Of a DNA stretch of 64,000 nucleotides, positions 1 through 10,300 are shown one piece after another. The notes under the pieces are model-generated. The model was not told the origin of the DNA. It saw only the letters and a list, made by a program, of their open reading frames with translations, and did not search any database. The DNA comes from Trogon surrucura. Lineage: Eukaryota; Chordata; Aves; Trogoniformes; Trogonidae. Location: NCBI GenBank assembly GCA_020746105.1, contig JAJGST010000081.1, positions 1 through 64,000 on the forward strand, written 5' to 3'. How positions within the stretch are numbered: the first letter of the stretch is position 1; every line of letters starts with the position of its first letter. The translations under genes and the position numbers were made by a program.

Positions 1-176
1 TCCCGTGTTAGTCTATTGAGTCCACATATGCATTCAGGACACAGGCACCACATTCATCTGCTGACCAGCCCAGCACTTCACATCCGTCTTCTTCCGGTAG
101 TCATACGGGTCTTCCTTCATTGTCCTAAAAGAGAACACTAAAGTGGACCTCAGCCCTTCAGGGCTGGGCTTTCTGG

Positions 177-2627
177 TTAGAAGTCTGGGATTATCCACCT
201 GACACTAATACGGTGTGTTTTTCCATTTCTGTCTAGGGCCTCCCAAGCATATAAACCGCTAGGTTTCACCAGAGTCATAGGCACAATGCCTATTGAGGGC
301 AGCTTCACCATGACTGGTTGTCCCACAGATATCTGTGATGCTAACTGGCTTGATGTATTGTCCGGTTCAGAGCTATTATGCATTCTCAGTCTAGGGCTAG
401 CGCCCATGAGTGGTTCTGATAGACAGAACGCTTGAATTTTCGGACTTCCAAAACTTCCCCAGCGGTTATTGGTGATGAAAACTGCTTGGGCCAACCGTGT
501 GTCCCAGTTAGATCGTGAGACAGCAGCATGCCGCTTAATCAATCCGTTAGTGCGTTCCACGATCCCATTGGCCTGGGGGTAATAAGGTGTATGAAACACC
601 CATTTAATACCTTCCCCTTGGGCCCAATCTTGAACCACTGTGGTTGTAAAATGTGACCCATTGTCACTTTGAATACTTTCAGGTGTAGGTAAAACACTAA
701 ACCACTCACTCAGCACTCGCACTGTTTGGTCCCCAGTGGCAGCACTGGAAGCTGTAGCTCTTGTCAGTCCTGAAACTACTTCCACTCCTACCAGGATGAA
801 TTTCTTTCCATGGGATGGTTTACAAGGCTGACTTAGCATGGCTGGGTCTGGACTTACAGGTTGCTGTAGTTTAGATGTTTTAGTTGAGCCTTCCTTTAAT
901 TGTAGTAGCTGACTAATCCCCTCTATATATGCATACCATTTCCTAACAGTGGCCTTTTGTGCTACACCCTCAGGAGGGGGTGTTCCACTGAGGATTGAAT
1001 TCAGCAGAGGAAAAGGACCTTGCACTATAACCTCCTGGGTGGTACATAACTTTTCTGCCTCTTTAATTGCTCTGGTGAGAGAAAGGACCCCTTTCTCCCA
1101 ATCTGAGTATCGTAACTCACTTTCTTTGAATGCAGTGGAGGAAAATAGTAATGGCCTAGCCGGACCCTGTGGTCCCTTTTGGAACACATTACAGTAGGAT
1201 GCATGAACAGCAAATCCCCACTCCACTCTCAGTGGGTCCTGTGGGTGTAGAGGGCCTAATCTTTGGTAAGTCTTGAGTTCATCTCTTAAGATATTGAGTG
1301 CTTCTGTATGTTGTGGAGTCCAGTCCCATGCTCTGTTTTTCTTCAACAGGTTGTAAAGTGGGCGGGCAATTACTGAATAACCTGGTACATGTTTCCTCCA
1401 ATAGCCTAGTGTGCCCAGTAATTGTTGTAGTTCTGTCCTGTTACATGGGGTTTGCCCTTTCTCTATGGCAGACAAAGTGTCATCAGGCACAGCCGTTGCA
1501 CCAGCTATCCATAAGGCACCTAGAAGCTTTATCTCCTGTCCAGAACCTTGGCATTTGGAGGGTGGAACATCTAACCCATTTTCAGTTAGCACATCCCAAA
1601 CAGCCTTAGCTGTTTGTCCTACTTGCTCTTTGTTGTTTCCACCAATTAAGATGTCATCTATATATTGATAAATGCAGACTCCTGTTGGCACCTCTACAGT
1701 ACCAAGTAGTTTGGCCAAGGCATTGTGGGCAATTGTGGGCGAATGTTTGTAGCCCTGTGGGAGTCGATTAAACGTATACTGTATCCCTTCCCAAGTGAAG
1801 GCAAACTGAGGTTTGTCCTCATCCCTTAGAGGGACCATGAAAAACATATCCTTTACGTCAAGGGTGGCCATCCAGGAGTGGGCAGCAGCTTGAATTGCAG
1901 TTACTATAGAAACTATGCTTGGAACAGCAGCAGTTAGTGGTAAAGTATTACTGTTTAATTTCCTGTAGTCAATGGTCAATCGCCATCGACCATCAGGTTT
2001 GCGGACTGGCCAGACTGGCGAGTTATAGGGAGAGTGAGTGCGACTTATAATTTCCCTTTTCTCAAGATCACCAAGCAATTCAGTAATGCCTTTTTTTGCT
2101 GCACTAGGCAGTGGATATTGACGGACACATGTAAGTTTAGAGTAAGGTAGTGGGGGAGCAATTTGCAAAACTTTTATTAATGCTGAAGCAGTTTGTAGAG
2201 TTCTCACCTGCCTGGCTTCTGTTTCCCTACTTCCAAAACACCACACTCTACCATCAGGCAAACACCAGCGTCTGCCTGAGAGTACATCAAAACCTAAAAT
2301 ATTTCCCTTAAAAGGACTAATGACTACCTCTACGGCAGTCATTCTTTTTTCACCAGGCAGCCAAAATTGAGTTCGGGCTAGTGGGCATTTTTCTCTAGCA
2401 CCTGTTACACCCACTATATTTATAGCTTTTCGTAATGGTTTAATTCCCAGCTCCTTTGACTGTTGTTCATTCAGAACACTAATCTGGGCTCCTGTATCAA
2501 TCAAAAATTTTAAACTAATTCGCCTTGGACCCACGGGGATATGTATATAAGCTTCGTTATCAGCAGACCATTGATAAGAATTAACAACGCGAATTGAGCG
2601 GCCTGGTCCACAATCCGCGGCATTTAA
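177..2627 (-). CDS. pol: Left ERV pro-pol (protease, reverse transcriptase, RNase H remnant, partial integrase)
   Basis: An open frame of about 816 codons if entered by -1 frameshift from gag. No ATG starts it; a GTG sits at 2,534. The order is: retroviral aspartic protease with IDTGAQ early on; reverse transcriptase with LPQGYKHSPT and the catalytic box QYIDDILIGG (YIDD in place of YMDD); connection/RNase H start; then the second half of the integrase core with SDNGSHF and a glutamate in GIVERTNGL. The integrase HHCC zinc module and the segment with the first catalytic Asp are missing, as is most of RNase H. The deletion stayed in frame, so the ORF is open, but the enzyme set is incomplete and the element cannot be autonomous. 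The C-terminus ends normally at TAA 177-179. Confidence 0.85.
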   Translation of the reverse strand, partial: LNAADCGPGRSIRVVNSYQWSADNEAYIHIPVGPRRISLKFLIDTGAQISVLNEQQSKELGIKPLRKAINIVGVTGAREKCPLARTQFWLPGEKRMTAVEVVISPFKGNILGFDVLSGRRWCLPDGRVWCFGSRETEARQVRTLQTASALIKVLQIAPPLPYSKLTCVRQYPLPSAAKKGITELLGDLEKREIISRTHSPYNSPVWPVRKPDGRWRLTIDYRKLNSNTLPLTAAVPSIVSIVTAIQAAAHSWMATLDVKDMFFMVPLRDEDKPQFAFTWEGIQYTFNRLPQGYKHSPTIAHNALAKLLGTVEVPTGVCIYQYIDDILIGGNNKEQVGQTAKAVWDVLTENGLDVPPSKCQGSGQEIKLLGALWIAGATAVPDDTLSAIEKGQTPCNRTELQQLLGTLGYWRKHVPGYSVIARPLYNLLKKNRAWDWTPQHTEALNILRDELKTYQRLGPLHPQDPLRVEWGFAVHASYCNVFQKGPQGPARPLLFSSTAFKESELRYSDWEKGVLSLTRAIKEAEKLCTTQEVIVQGPFPLLNSILSGTPPPEGVAQKATVRKWYAYIEGISQLLQLKEGSTKTSKLQQPVSPDPAMLSQPCKPSHGKKFILVGVEVVSGLTRATASSAATGDQTVRVLSEWFSVLPTPESIQSDNGSHFTTTVVQDWAQGEGIKWVFHTPYYPQANGIVERTNGLIKRHAAVSRSNWDTRLAQAVFITNNRWGSFGSPKIQAFCLSEPLMGASPRLRMHNSSEPDNTSSQLASQISVGQPVMVKLPSIGIVPMTLVKPSGLYAWEALDRNGKTHRISVRWIIPDF

Positions 2628-3808
2628 TTTAAATGCGGCTGCCCCCTCCCTGGAGATATGAATGGGTTAACTGCTTTCTCGCTAGGAGGAGGAGGCGGGG
2701 GAGGAGCCGGTGAAGGAGCCGATGTCTTAGAAACTTCCTGATTCACTGCGCTCCCCTTGAGTAATTCCACAAGCTTCTTTATGTACTCCGTAGGCTGCCC
2801 ATGTAACATCGCCCGCGGCACACCCATGCCCACAGCCTCTTTCCAGATCTCGATTCTTCTGGCGTCCCGGGGCCGATCGGCACTCCGGGCCGTCCCAGGA
2901 CTCACCCCTTCCGACGGACCAGCCCGAGTTTGGCGGACCCGCCTACTTCCGTCTGTTCCCCCACCCCCAGGGTCCGCCCACCCCAGCTCACGGCCGAAGG
3001 TGACTAGCTCGTGTAAAAGTTCCGCCCAGCTGGGTACGTGAGCAGGGGCATTAGGATTCTGTACGTTCCCATCTATAATCCTTTGAATCCTCTCCTTAGC
3101 CGTATTCATGTAGAGTTTTACGGCATCCGGCAATCCTTTGACCAAAGATCTAAGGTGCCGCGGCTCTACCGGCGCCGCCATGGGAATGCCCTGCTGGCCA
3201 GGTACGTACATAGCTTGAATACACGCAGCCTTCTGAATAGCCTCGGTTAAATCTGATGGTCCCTTCACTTGAATAGTAACAGGCTCCCCTCTCTCTCCCG
3301 GGTCAATACCCCCAGCACAAAGCGGCACACGGGACATTACTGACTGATCACCCGCGGAACCGCCAGAAAGATAAACTTCAGGAGCACAGAAAGAAGCCGT
3401 TTTCTCACCACCACCACTGAAAGGGAAACGCCACCATTCCTTACATTCGATTTCTCCCGCGCTGCTACCCCGCGATCCGGGGAACTTGGTCTTAAGGAGG
3501 AACCGCAAATTTCCCTCAGCTTGTGCCAGCATTAACTCAATTTTCTCTTCTAACAAAAGAACTCGCTCCCTTTCTTGTTTCAATTCCATTCTTAAACTAT
3601 TATTTTCCAACTCTACACGGAGAATCTGCCTGTGCAGTTTCTCCGGGCTATCAGCTTGCTCACAGCCACTCGGCTGGGTAAACGGGGCTTTCTTCACCCC
3701 TTCTAAACCAGGGCTCTGGGTGCAACCGTGAGTCAGCCCCCTCTCGTCTGATACCCTGCTCGCTGCGCCAAATAATGTCGTGAAGACAGTGGAGAAGAGC
3801 GCTCCCAT
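2624..3808 (-). CDS. gag: Left ERV gag-like polyprotein
   Basis: A frame of about 394 codons from the ATG at 3,808 to TAA at 2,624. The first residues, MGALFS, resemble an N-myristoylation signal. That ATG lies inside the LTR (U5), so this start would read through U5 and the primer-binding site. The next ATG in frame is at about 3,589. A leucine/glutamate-rich stretch at residues 60-95 is predicted coiled coil. The C-terminal part is proline-rich. No CX2CX4HX4C zinc knuckle is visible. Its last codons form the slippery site into pol. Assignment as gag rests on position between PBS and pol and on overall composition, not on a recognised capsid motif. Confidence 0.7.
   Translation of the reverse strand: MGALFSTVFTTLFGAASRVSDERGLTHGCTQSPGLEGVKKAPFTQPSGCEQADSPEKLHRQILRVELENNSLRMELKQERERVLLLEEKIELMLAQAEGNLRFLLKTKFPGSRGSSAGEIECKEWWRFPFSGGGEKTASFCAPEVYLSGGSAGDQSVMSRVPLCAGGIDPGERGEPVTIQVKGPSDLTEAIQKAACIQAMYVPGQQGIPMAAPVEPRHLRSLVKGLPDAVKLYMNTAKERIQRIIDGNVQNPNAPAHVPSWAELLHELVTFGRELGWADPGGGGTDGSRRVRQTRAGPSEGVSPGTARSADRPRDARRIEIWKEAVGMGVPRAMLHGQPTEYIKKLVELLKGSAVNQEVSKTSAPSPAPPPPPPPSEKAVNPFISPGRGQPHLN
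2627..2633 (-). promoter_or_regulatory. -1 ribosomal frameshift slippery heptamer between gag and pol
   Basis: On the minus strand the last two sense codons of gag plus one base read T TTA AAT, directly followed by the gag stop TAA (2,626-2,624). This fits the X XXY YYZ rule. The pro-pol frame is exactly the -1 frame at this point and is open from here to 177. About 8 nt downstream, GCGG can pair with CCGC across a 13 nt loop, a weak candidate stimulatory stem. The motif and frames are seen directly; use in translation is inferred from retroviral precedent. Confidence 0.7.
3753..3770 (-). other. Primer-binding site, tRNA-Ser type
   Basis: The minus strand reads TGGCGCAGCGAGCAGGGT, starting 5 nt inside the LTR end. 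As I recall it, this is complementary to the 3' end of vertebrate tRNA-Ser(UGA) plus CCA. Its position next to a CA-terminated LTR supports the call. Confidence 0.75.
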
Positions 3809-4514
3809 GTTTCTAAAGATGACAAATTCACGCACGTGCCTAAATTAGATTTATTAATAAACAGAAGCGCCTCCAAAATTAAAGGTTCGGGTATCAATTG
3901 GAAAAGAGTTAACTACACTACACCCACCCTAACCAAAGACTAATGATCCGGATCCCAATACACTCACCTTATAAAAGATGAGGAGTCTCAATCTCGAGAA
4001 TGGTACGCTCACCTTACACAGGTGAGGAGTCTCAACCCCGGGGACAAAAGTCCTTAGGCGGCGTCCCACCTAAGGGGGGAGCTTGAGTACCCCTGCCTGC
4101 AGAGCCAGCTGCCACGAGGTAATTCCCCCAAGATGGCTGCCAGCACCCCATTTTAAAGTCTCAGTCGAGCTGGCTGTGGTCAATCAAGCCATATTGGCCT
4201 CTTAGTGGCTGCCAGCCAACTTCCTGGGAGTGCCCCTCAGGGTGACGGGTCATTTCCGAGCCAGCCCAGGTTTCCAGAAAATTCTCTGAAATCTGCCTAG
4301 CAACTGCTGACTCACAGAGGGGGGGCACTCCCGACCAATGGGGGAAGGATGCACCTGCCACACCTCTCCTACAGTTAACTCTTGCCCCTTGAGGGACAAG
4401 CTGCCACTGGAGATAAGAGGGTTCTCTCAGCTCCGTGCAAACGGGCCACAAAACAGTAACTCGACCAAGGACCTGTACAAGCTTAACACTACGTGGAAGT
4501 TAACTTGTTAAAAC
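3776..4514 (-). repeat. 5' LTR of the left provirus (739 bp)
   Basis: On the minus strand it begins TGTTTTAACAAG at 4,514 and ends TTCACGACA at 3,776. A TATA-like element (TTTATAAG) lies near 3,970 and AATAAA at 3,850-3,855, giving a plausible U3-R-U5 with R of about 100 bp. The gag-proximal edge is fixed by the adjacent PBS. The segment 4,363-4,514 is shared with the right palindrome arm, whereas 3,776-4,362 is not. Confidence 0.75.
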
Positions 4515-6135
4515 AAAAATCGTGGAACAGCAGCTTAAGAAGTAGTCATCTTCTTCATTACATCAAAGACAAACGACTTTCTTCGAGAGAGGATTAGCCA
4601 CACCGGATTACGTGTTCTTAATCTGTATAAACAGAACTGATTTTCTGCTTTTTCACAATCATCTCTCACACTTCCTGAAAACAAGAATTTTTTGTTTTCC
4701 CCCCCAAAACACTTCAAAGAAAACTAACACAAGCATCATTTCTTTGACAGCTAATCCATCCTATAAAGGTTATATGTGTGCAGCTTGCCAGGGAGTTACA
4801 AGGTCAACTGAATGCATATCTGTTCTTTCCTTTTACTGTATTTTTTGCCCCACCATACTAAACACACTGCTTCAGCCACTTACATCAGGGCTATCATTAA
4901 CTGTACAGAAATATTTGCCTCTAAAAACAAACCAACATATACACATCACAAAAATTATTTCTCAGTTTACGCTCAAACTCGCACCTCAAGAGTCTTCCTC
5001 ATCTCCACGCTATGCAAAGCCACCTTCAGAAAAGAATAGCTGAGGTGTATGCTTAGGAAAAATCAAGGTGCAAGCGGTCAGTAGATCACATGGTCAGATT
5101 TGTACCACTCCGCAGCTTTGCATCTGTTCAGGACAAACCCCCAAAGGGCAGCCAAGAGCCTGGGAGAAGCAGAGCACACAGAGCTCCAGTTACTCCCTAC
5201 TGCTCCGGTCGCTTTTGAGATCTGTTGCAGCTAAACATAAACCAGCTCAGCCTTTAAAGTCACTCCACTTTATGCCACGGGCACACAGACACCTGGACAC
5301 AGTTAAAACAGACTAATAAGCTGCAATCATGGCTTGCTGTTGTCACCACTCCAATTCCTTTTTTCTTTCCTTAATATATGCCTAACACCAACAGACAAAA
5401 GAAATAAGCAAACATCAATATCGACTTCCATAAAAAGCATGTCATTTCTTAAGGAATCAAAATACTTCATTACCAGGATCTTCACACAACTCAAGGAAGC
5501 CACAGACATCAGCTTTTTGGTGGAGCTCTCCCAGCTATTACACACAGCAATCAATAAGCAGTGATCTCCACGTGCATCTGAACGACACGGTTTTCTAACC
5601 TTAAACACACTGGTCTTTAAGAAAAGCTGTGATAAAACATTTAGCACAAGTCACAGAGTGGCATGCCAGTACGCGAAAACGAATGACAAAACCAATTACA
5701 GCCTGAGTTTAAGCCAAGCTGGGCTCCCCATTCAAGGCCACAGTTGGCAGCAGGAGATCTGAACTGGGGCACACAAATTACTGCAGTTGATGCAAACTCA
5801 GCAGAAAAACTGCTGTACTGGGGACTTAACCAAAGGGCTTCAGGAGCAAAAGCTGAATTTTCTGACTGACAGACAGCAAGCATCACACAGAGCTAAGACA
5901 TCTCCATTTCCTTTCATCCTCATCAGTCAGCTAGAAATTTGTTCCAAAGACAGCTGTTAAAGACACTGTAAGAAAAAAGGTAACACAAGCTCATAGATGG
6001 GGTGTTTTGGTGTGGAGACGGTCTCAAAGTGTACTGGTTTCATGCAGCTGTTGCAGACAGAGCTTCAGGACTGTCAAGCAACTCTTATCTTAATGTTCTA
6101 GCAGAACATAATTTGTGTGTGTGTGTGTAACTCAC
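4515..6135. other. Left arm, outer non-coding stretch
   Basis: AT-rich DNA with no supported gene; the small ORFs on both strands look like chance frames. A short GT/CA microsatellite lies at about 6,113-6,129, next to the splice donor of a gene A exon. It is mirrored at 54,524-56,137. Confidence 0.5.
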
Positions 6136-7146
6136 TGAAAACAAGTGGATCAGAGAGCTGCTATTTCTCACTTGTAGATGCCTGGCAGAATTTGACTACG
6201 GCTCAGCAGCAGCACTACTCTCCGAAGGCTGTTTGATGACGGCCATCTCGACGCCCGGTTCCTGCAGGACAGACACTCACACCACACAGGGCCACACGGC
6301 AATGCTCTGAAGGACCCAGGACTACCTGTCGTTAGTCAATTAACAGAGCTCAGTATCACCACACATTTTCTTTTCGGCACGAAGAACCAAGCGGCTCATC
6401 CAGATGCTTTGTCTCTATAATCTTATGTCGACTCACTGTGAATATTTAGAAAGCTGGAGATTCAAGGTATAAAGACACTTCTGTAAAATCAAAATCTTGC
6501 TGTTATACATAAAACCCTGAGTGTCAAAGTGGATGAATTTGAATACAGTTTGAACCATGTAATTTTCAAACAAACACACAGCAGATTAAGGGAATCCAGA
6601 GGATACCTAAATATTTAAATATACTTCAAGACTTGCTAAAAATAAAGACCCTAGTCCTTTCATGTCATTTAGGCTCAAACACATAAAAAAGTTACCATGT
6701 CCTTCCTTAACTTCATCCAGTCAAAAATAGTTCCTACCATAAACAAAGATCTTTAAACCATCATCTGAATTTGCTGTTTTCTTGGCACAGCTGCTAGACA
6801 TTTTTCTACCCGTGACGCACAAAACTCAGTGACAAGAGAATTCCCGAGACCCCGATTTTTCAAAAAGCTTTCAAGTTAAAAAAACCCCTTTTCTGAAGTC
6901 ACCTCTCACATTCCCCACTGAAGAGTAAAGACATCTTTGGGAATAACCGTGTATCCAAGAAAAAGCTAATATTTAACTTTAAAAGCTAGTCTTTAACTCC
7001 AAAGAACAAAAAAAAAAAAAAATCCACTCTAGTTATTCATCTACACGTAGCATTTCATTCACCACCATCACAAAATAGAACCTACACCTGCTGTACAGAA
7101 GGAGTGCCCAGCATAAAGTAGTACATAATAACAAGTACTGAAATAA

Positions 7147-7365
7147 AGGTATACAAATTCCACAGCTTCAGGAAACAAGTCCATTACTCGCATGTTGCCA
7201 GGAAGGAACCCGACAGATGAGACGTGGCTGCCTGCGGTGTATCTGAAGGACAACAAGTGCGAGGACTGGCGCGTTACAGTACATATGTACTACCCAGCCC
7301 TGTAGGACAGGCTCATTCCTCATTGCCAAAGTGGACGAGTCATTTCCTTAACAAATTGTGGTTAA
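7147..7365 (+). other. ORF-like block 'C' interrupted by one TAG (left arm)
   Basis: A 73-codon frame with protein-like composition (contains ETWLPAVYLKDNKCEDW), ending at TAA 7,363. It has one in-frame TAG at 7,303-7,305. The right arm has TGG there, but the same frame is cut by a solo LTR insertion. It lies antisense to gene A, in its presumed intron. Not recognised; it may be an exon remnant of another gene or chance. Confidence 0.2.
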
Positions 7366-10300
7366 AATAAAGAAAGCTTACATTTACAGAACTACTTCTA
7401 GGACAACAACTTTTCCTCCCTTCCCACCATTCCCTCTGACATTAAAAAGGGAAGGGACGGTGTTATGATCCTTGATCTCTAAGGTCCACTTGTGCAGCCG
7501 GGCAAGTCGTGCACCAAAAGCCAGGGGTGTTGATATCCACTGCTCCCCCACTTCCCCCTTAAATCAAAGTATCAGCAATATTGACCAAAACACACACCAG
7601 CTAATTGCTCGTGGCTAGTCGCATCCATGAGGAGACCTGCCCAAATCATGGGGGTTTTAGTGACAGAAGAGCAAAACAAAGACAAAAATTATACTCGTCT
7701 GCTTTCAAATTCCAAATGTTTTCAAACACCTTTGCTGCTACAAAAAAAACCCCACCAAACCACAACAGAAGAAAAGACAGACCCCTTGTCAGCTGCCATT
7801 CAGAACTCCCTAACTTCACTCCTCGGAAGCCTTTACTTGTTACACATGCCACTACAATAAATACTTCTAATCTTGCCAAAATCTACCTTAACATCAATCT
7901 ACTCCAGGCTTGACTGGTTTTCTTCGGAATTCATTCTGAACACAACTTCATACCAAAGGGTGGAGAAGGAGGAGTGTGGAAGAAACACTTTCCTCCGCAA
8001 ACTAAGATATGTTCTCCAAATTTGTCAGTAAAGAACACGCAGAGGTCTCATGGCAGCCAGATTAGTTCCTTCCCAACACGACCTTTTGGGACACTTCCGT
8101 TCCAGCAGTTCCACACATCAACTTCTCAACAATCTCCTGTTAAACTTCCATATAATACAAACCTGTGCCTAACCGAAATCTTCTGATACCCTCCAGCGTA
8201 TCACTCACATTTAAAAATAGGTATCTTAAAGCTTTTGTATTGTTCACACAATTTTTCTGAACAGTCAGTACAAAAATTTTGTGTAGTACTAAACCCCCTT
8301 AATCTCCAGCTGAGTATCTACAGGAACTATTGCCAGCCCAGGTGCTCTTCTCCCCTTCTGCTAGAGATTCTTACTCCAGCAGCTGAGCGATCGCACCTGC
8401 TTCACTTTATTTTTTTCTTGGTTCCTTTCTCTATTTCCTCCTCATCACTCTTCCTGAACAGCCACTCCATGACTTACTAATCTGTAATTTTTTTTTCCCC
8501 ACTGTACACAGTGTTGGAAGTAAACGGTGAAGAACTTTCCACATTGCCCATCAGTTGCTGTTCTGGCTTGTCAAACACACAGGGGATTATTTCCCCTGCC
8601 CTCCCTTTTTAGACCTCTTCAGTTTGTCACTTCAAGAAGCAGCATTTAACTTGAAGAACACATCAGAACTCGGGCATGGCATTATCAAGTCATCACCAAT
8701 TTCAACACACCTGAGGCTTCACTTGTCTCTCCAGAGCCTCATTTAGTTCACATCAGCTGCCCTTTGTTATTTCCCAGTACACAGAGCAGAAGTTCTCACC
8801 AGCAAGAAGACTTAAATTCAAATTTCTCAGTATTTCAGCTCAGAAAGACTGTTCTTACACACTCTTGATACCTTCACATTGGAGTTAACATCTAAGGGAA
8901 ATAAAGGTTGAAACAGATGCACTAACAGTCACATTAATATGTATTTTTTTTTTAATTGTACTGATCAGCTGAAACATAGAAGCATTTCAGCAGCCTAACC
9001 TTTTAGAAGTTCAGTACTCCACATGGCTTATTGCCAACACAGACATCAAAGAACAGAAGTGACTATAGATATTTTCCCCTGAATGTACAGTAGAACAAAA
9101 GCTTCAAGCAGCAGAGAAGTGTTTCAGCACAGCTTCTGCCTTCCAGCAGTTTTTTGCTTTGTACTTATTACCAACAGAAATAATGCGAGAGCAGCTACAA
9201 GAAAAAAAGTTCACCACTGTCATGATTCAACATCCACATTTTAGCTGCTGACATTTTGCTTATGTGAAGTGTAACAGCAATCACAATGTAAATCCACACC
9301 TTGTCACCTTCAGCAGCCCAAGTAATACAAGACCTGTGAATTTTAGCACCTTATACAGAACCTGAGTAGTTAGAATAAAAACATAGTTTAGGCTAGAACA
9401 CAGAGTCTCCCAGTCGAACCGCATGATACTCTGCACATCTCCACATACCACAGGCCTCCAAAACGAACTTTGGAGAAGTCACGTCATCTTTTTTTAATTT
9501 TATGCAGCCTTTGTTTTCTAGATGGACAGGCTTCTTTACTTTGAGATATAGAAAGACCTACTCTAATAGCAGAAAAAAAGTCTATGGGTACAGCTGCAAT
9601 ACAACTGTTCACCAGCATTGAAAAGCTCAGCAATCTCCAATGTGTTCTCACTTCAAAAGTCATTCAAAATGCTTTCAGGAGCAGGTAATAACATTAGTTG
9701 TGTATGACCATGGCATCTGCAAATCTGCCAGCTCCTCCAGATTGGGCTAAAATAAGCACTACAGCTTTCCCATTATATTAAAAACAGCTGGTTAGTTCTA
9801 GCCTCACCTCACCTGAAGTAGCATCAACAAGATCGTGTTCACCTGCAGCCACAAGATTACTCTACAGACCCCTGTACACGTGGGTCAGCATTTGCCTCAA
9901 ACAACAAGAGGTCAGAAAACTACTCCTACATCTGCAGAAGCAGAAAACACTTCAGGTCTCAGATCCTCTTCCAAAAAACACAAGCTTCAGCCAAGCAGGA
10001 TAACAAGACTTGAGAAAGGGAGGAGGAAGCCAGCTCACAACTCATCCCTCTTCTTCCACACCCTTGTGTGGACAAAAGGAAAGCAGACAGAGAACAAGGC
10101 ACCATTACAGAATTACCTACAGAACACAGAATTCTCTAAATGAATCAGATTTTCATTTTTGGTCAGCCTTCACTGCAAGTATTTGGACAATTCCACTGGT
10201 GATCATAACTGTGGTAATGCTGCACACACCAAGAAAAGGGGAGTTAATACAGACCAGGCTGATGTTCCTCAGCCCAAGAAAGAGGCTTCAAATCCAGTCT

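Larger units (their letters stand above)
1..4514 (-). mobile_element. Left endogenous retrovirus, 5' LTR to pol; 3' end lies beyond the window
   Basis: A minus-strand provirus read from its 5' LTR (high coordinates) through primer site, gag and pro-pol towards position 1. The order LTR, PBS, gag, PR-RT-RNase H-IN is complete, but pol carries an internal deletion. Positions 1-176, after the pol stop, hold the start of a downstream region with no assignable ORF, and the 3' LTR is outside the window. The YIDD polymerase box and a tRNA-Ser primer site are most like class III (ERVL/ERV-S-like) elements. The class assignment is inference from these motifs. The outer 152 bp of its LTR also forms the outermost part of the left palindrome arm. 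Confidence 0.85.
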
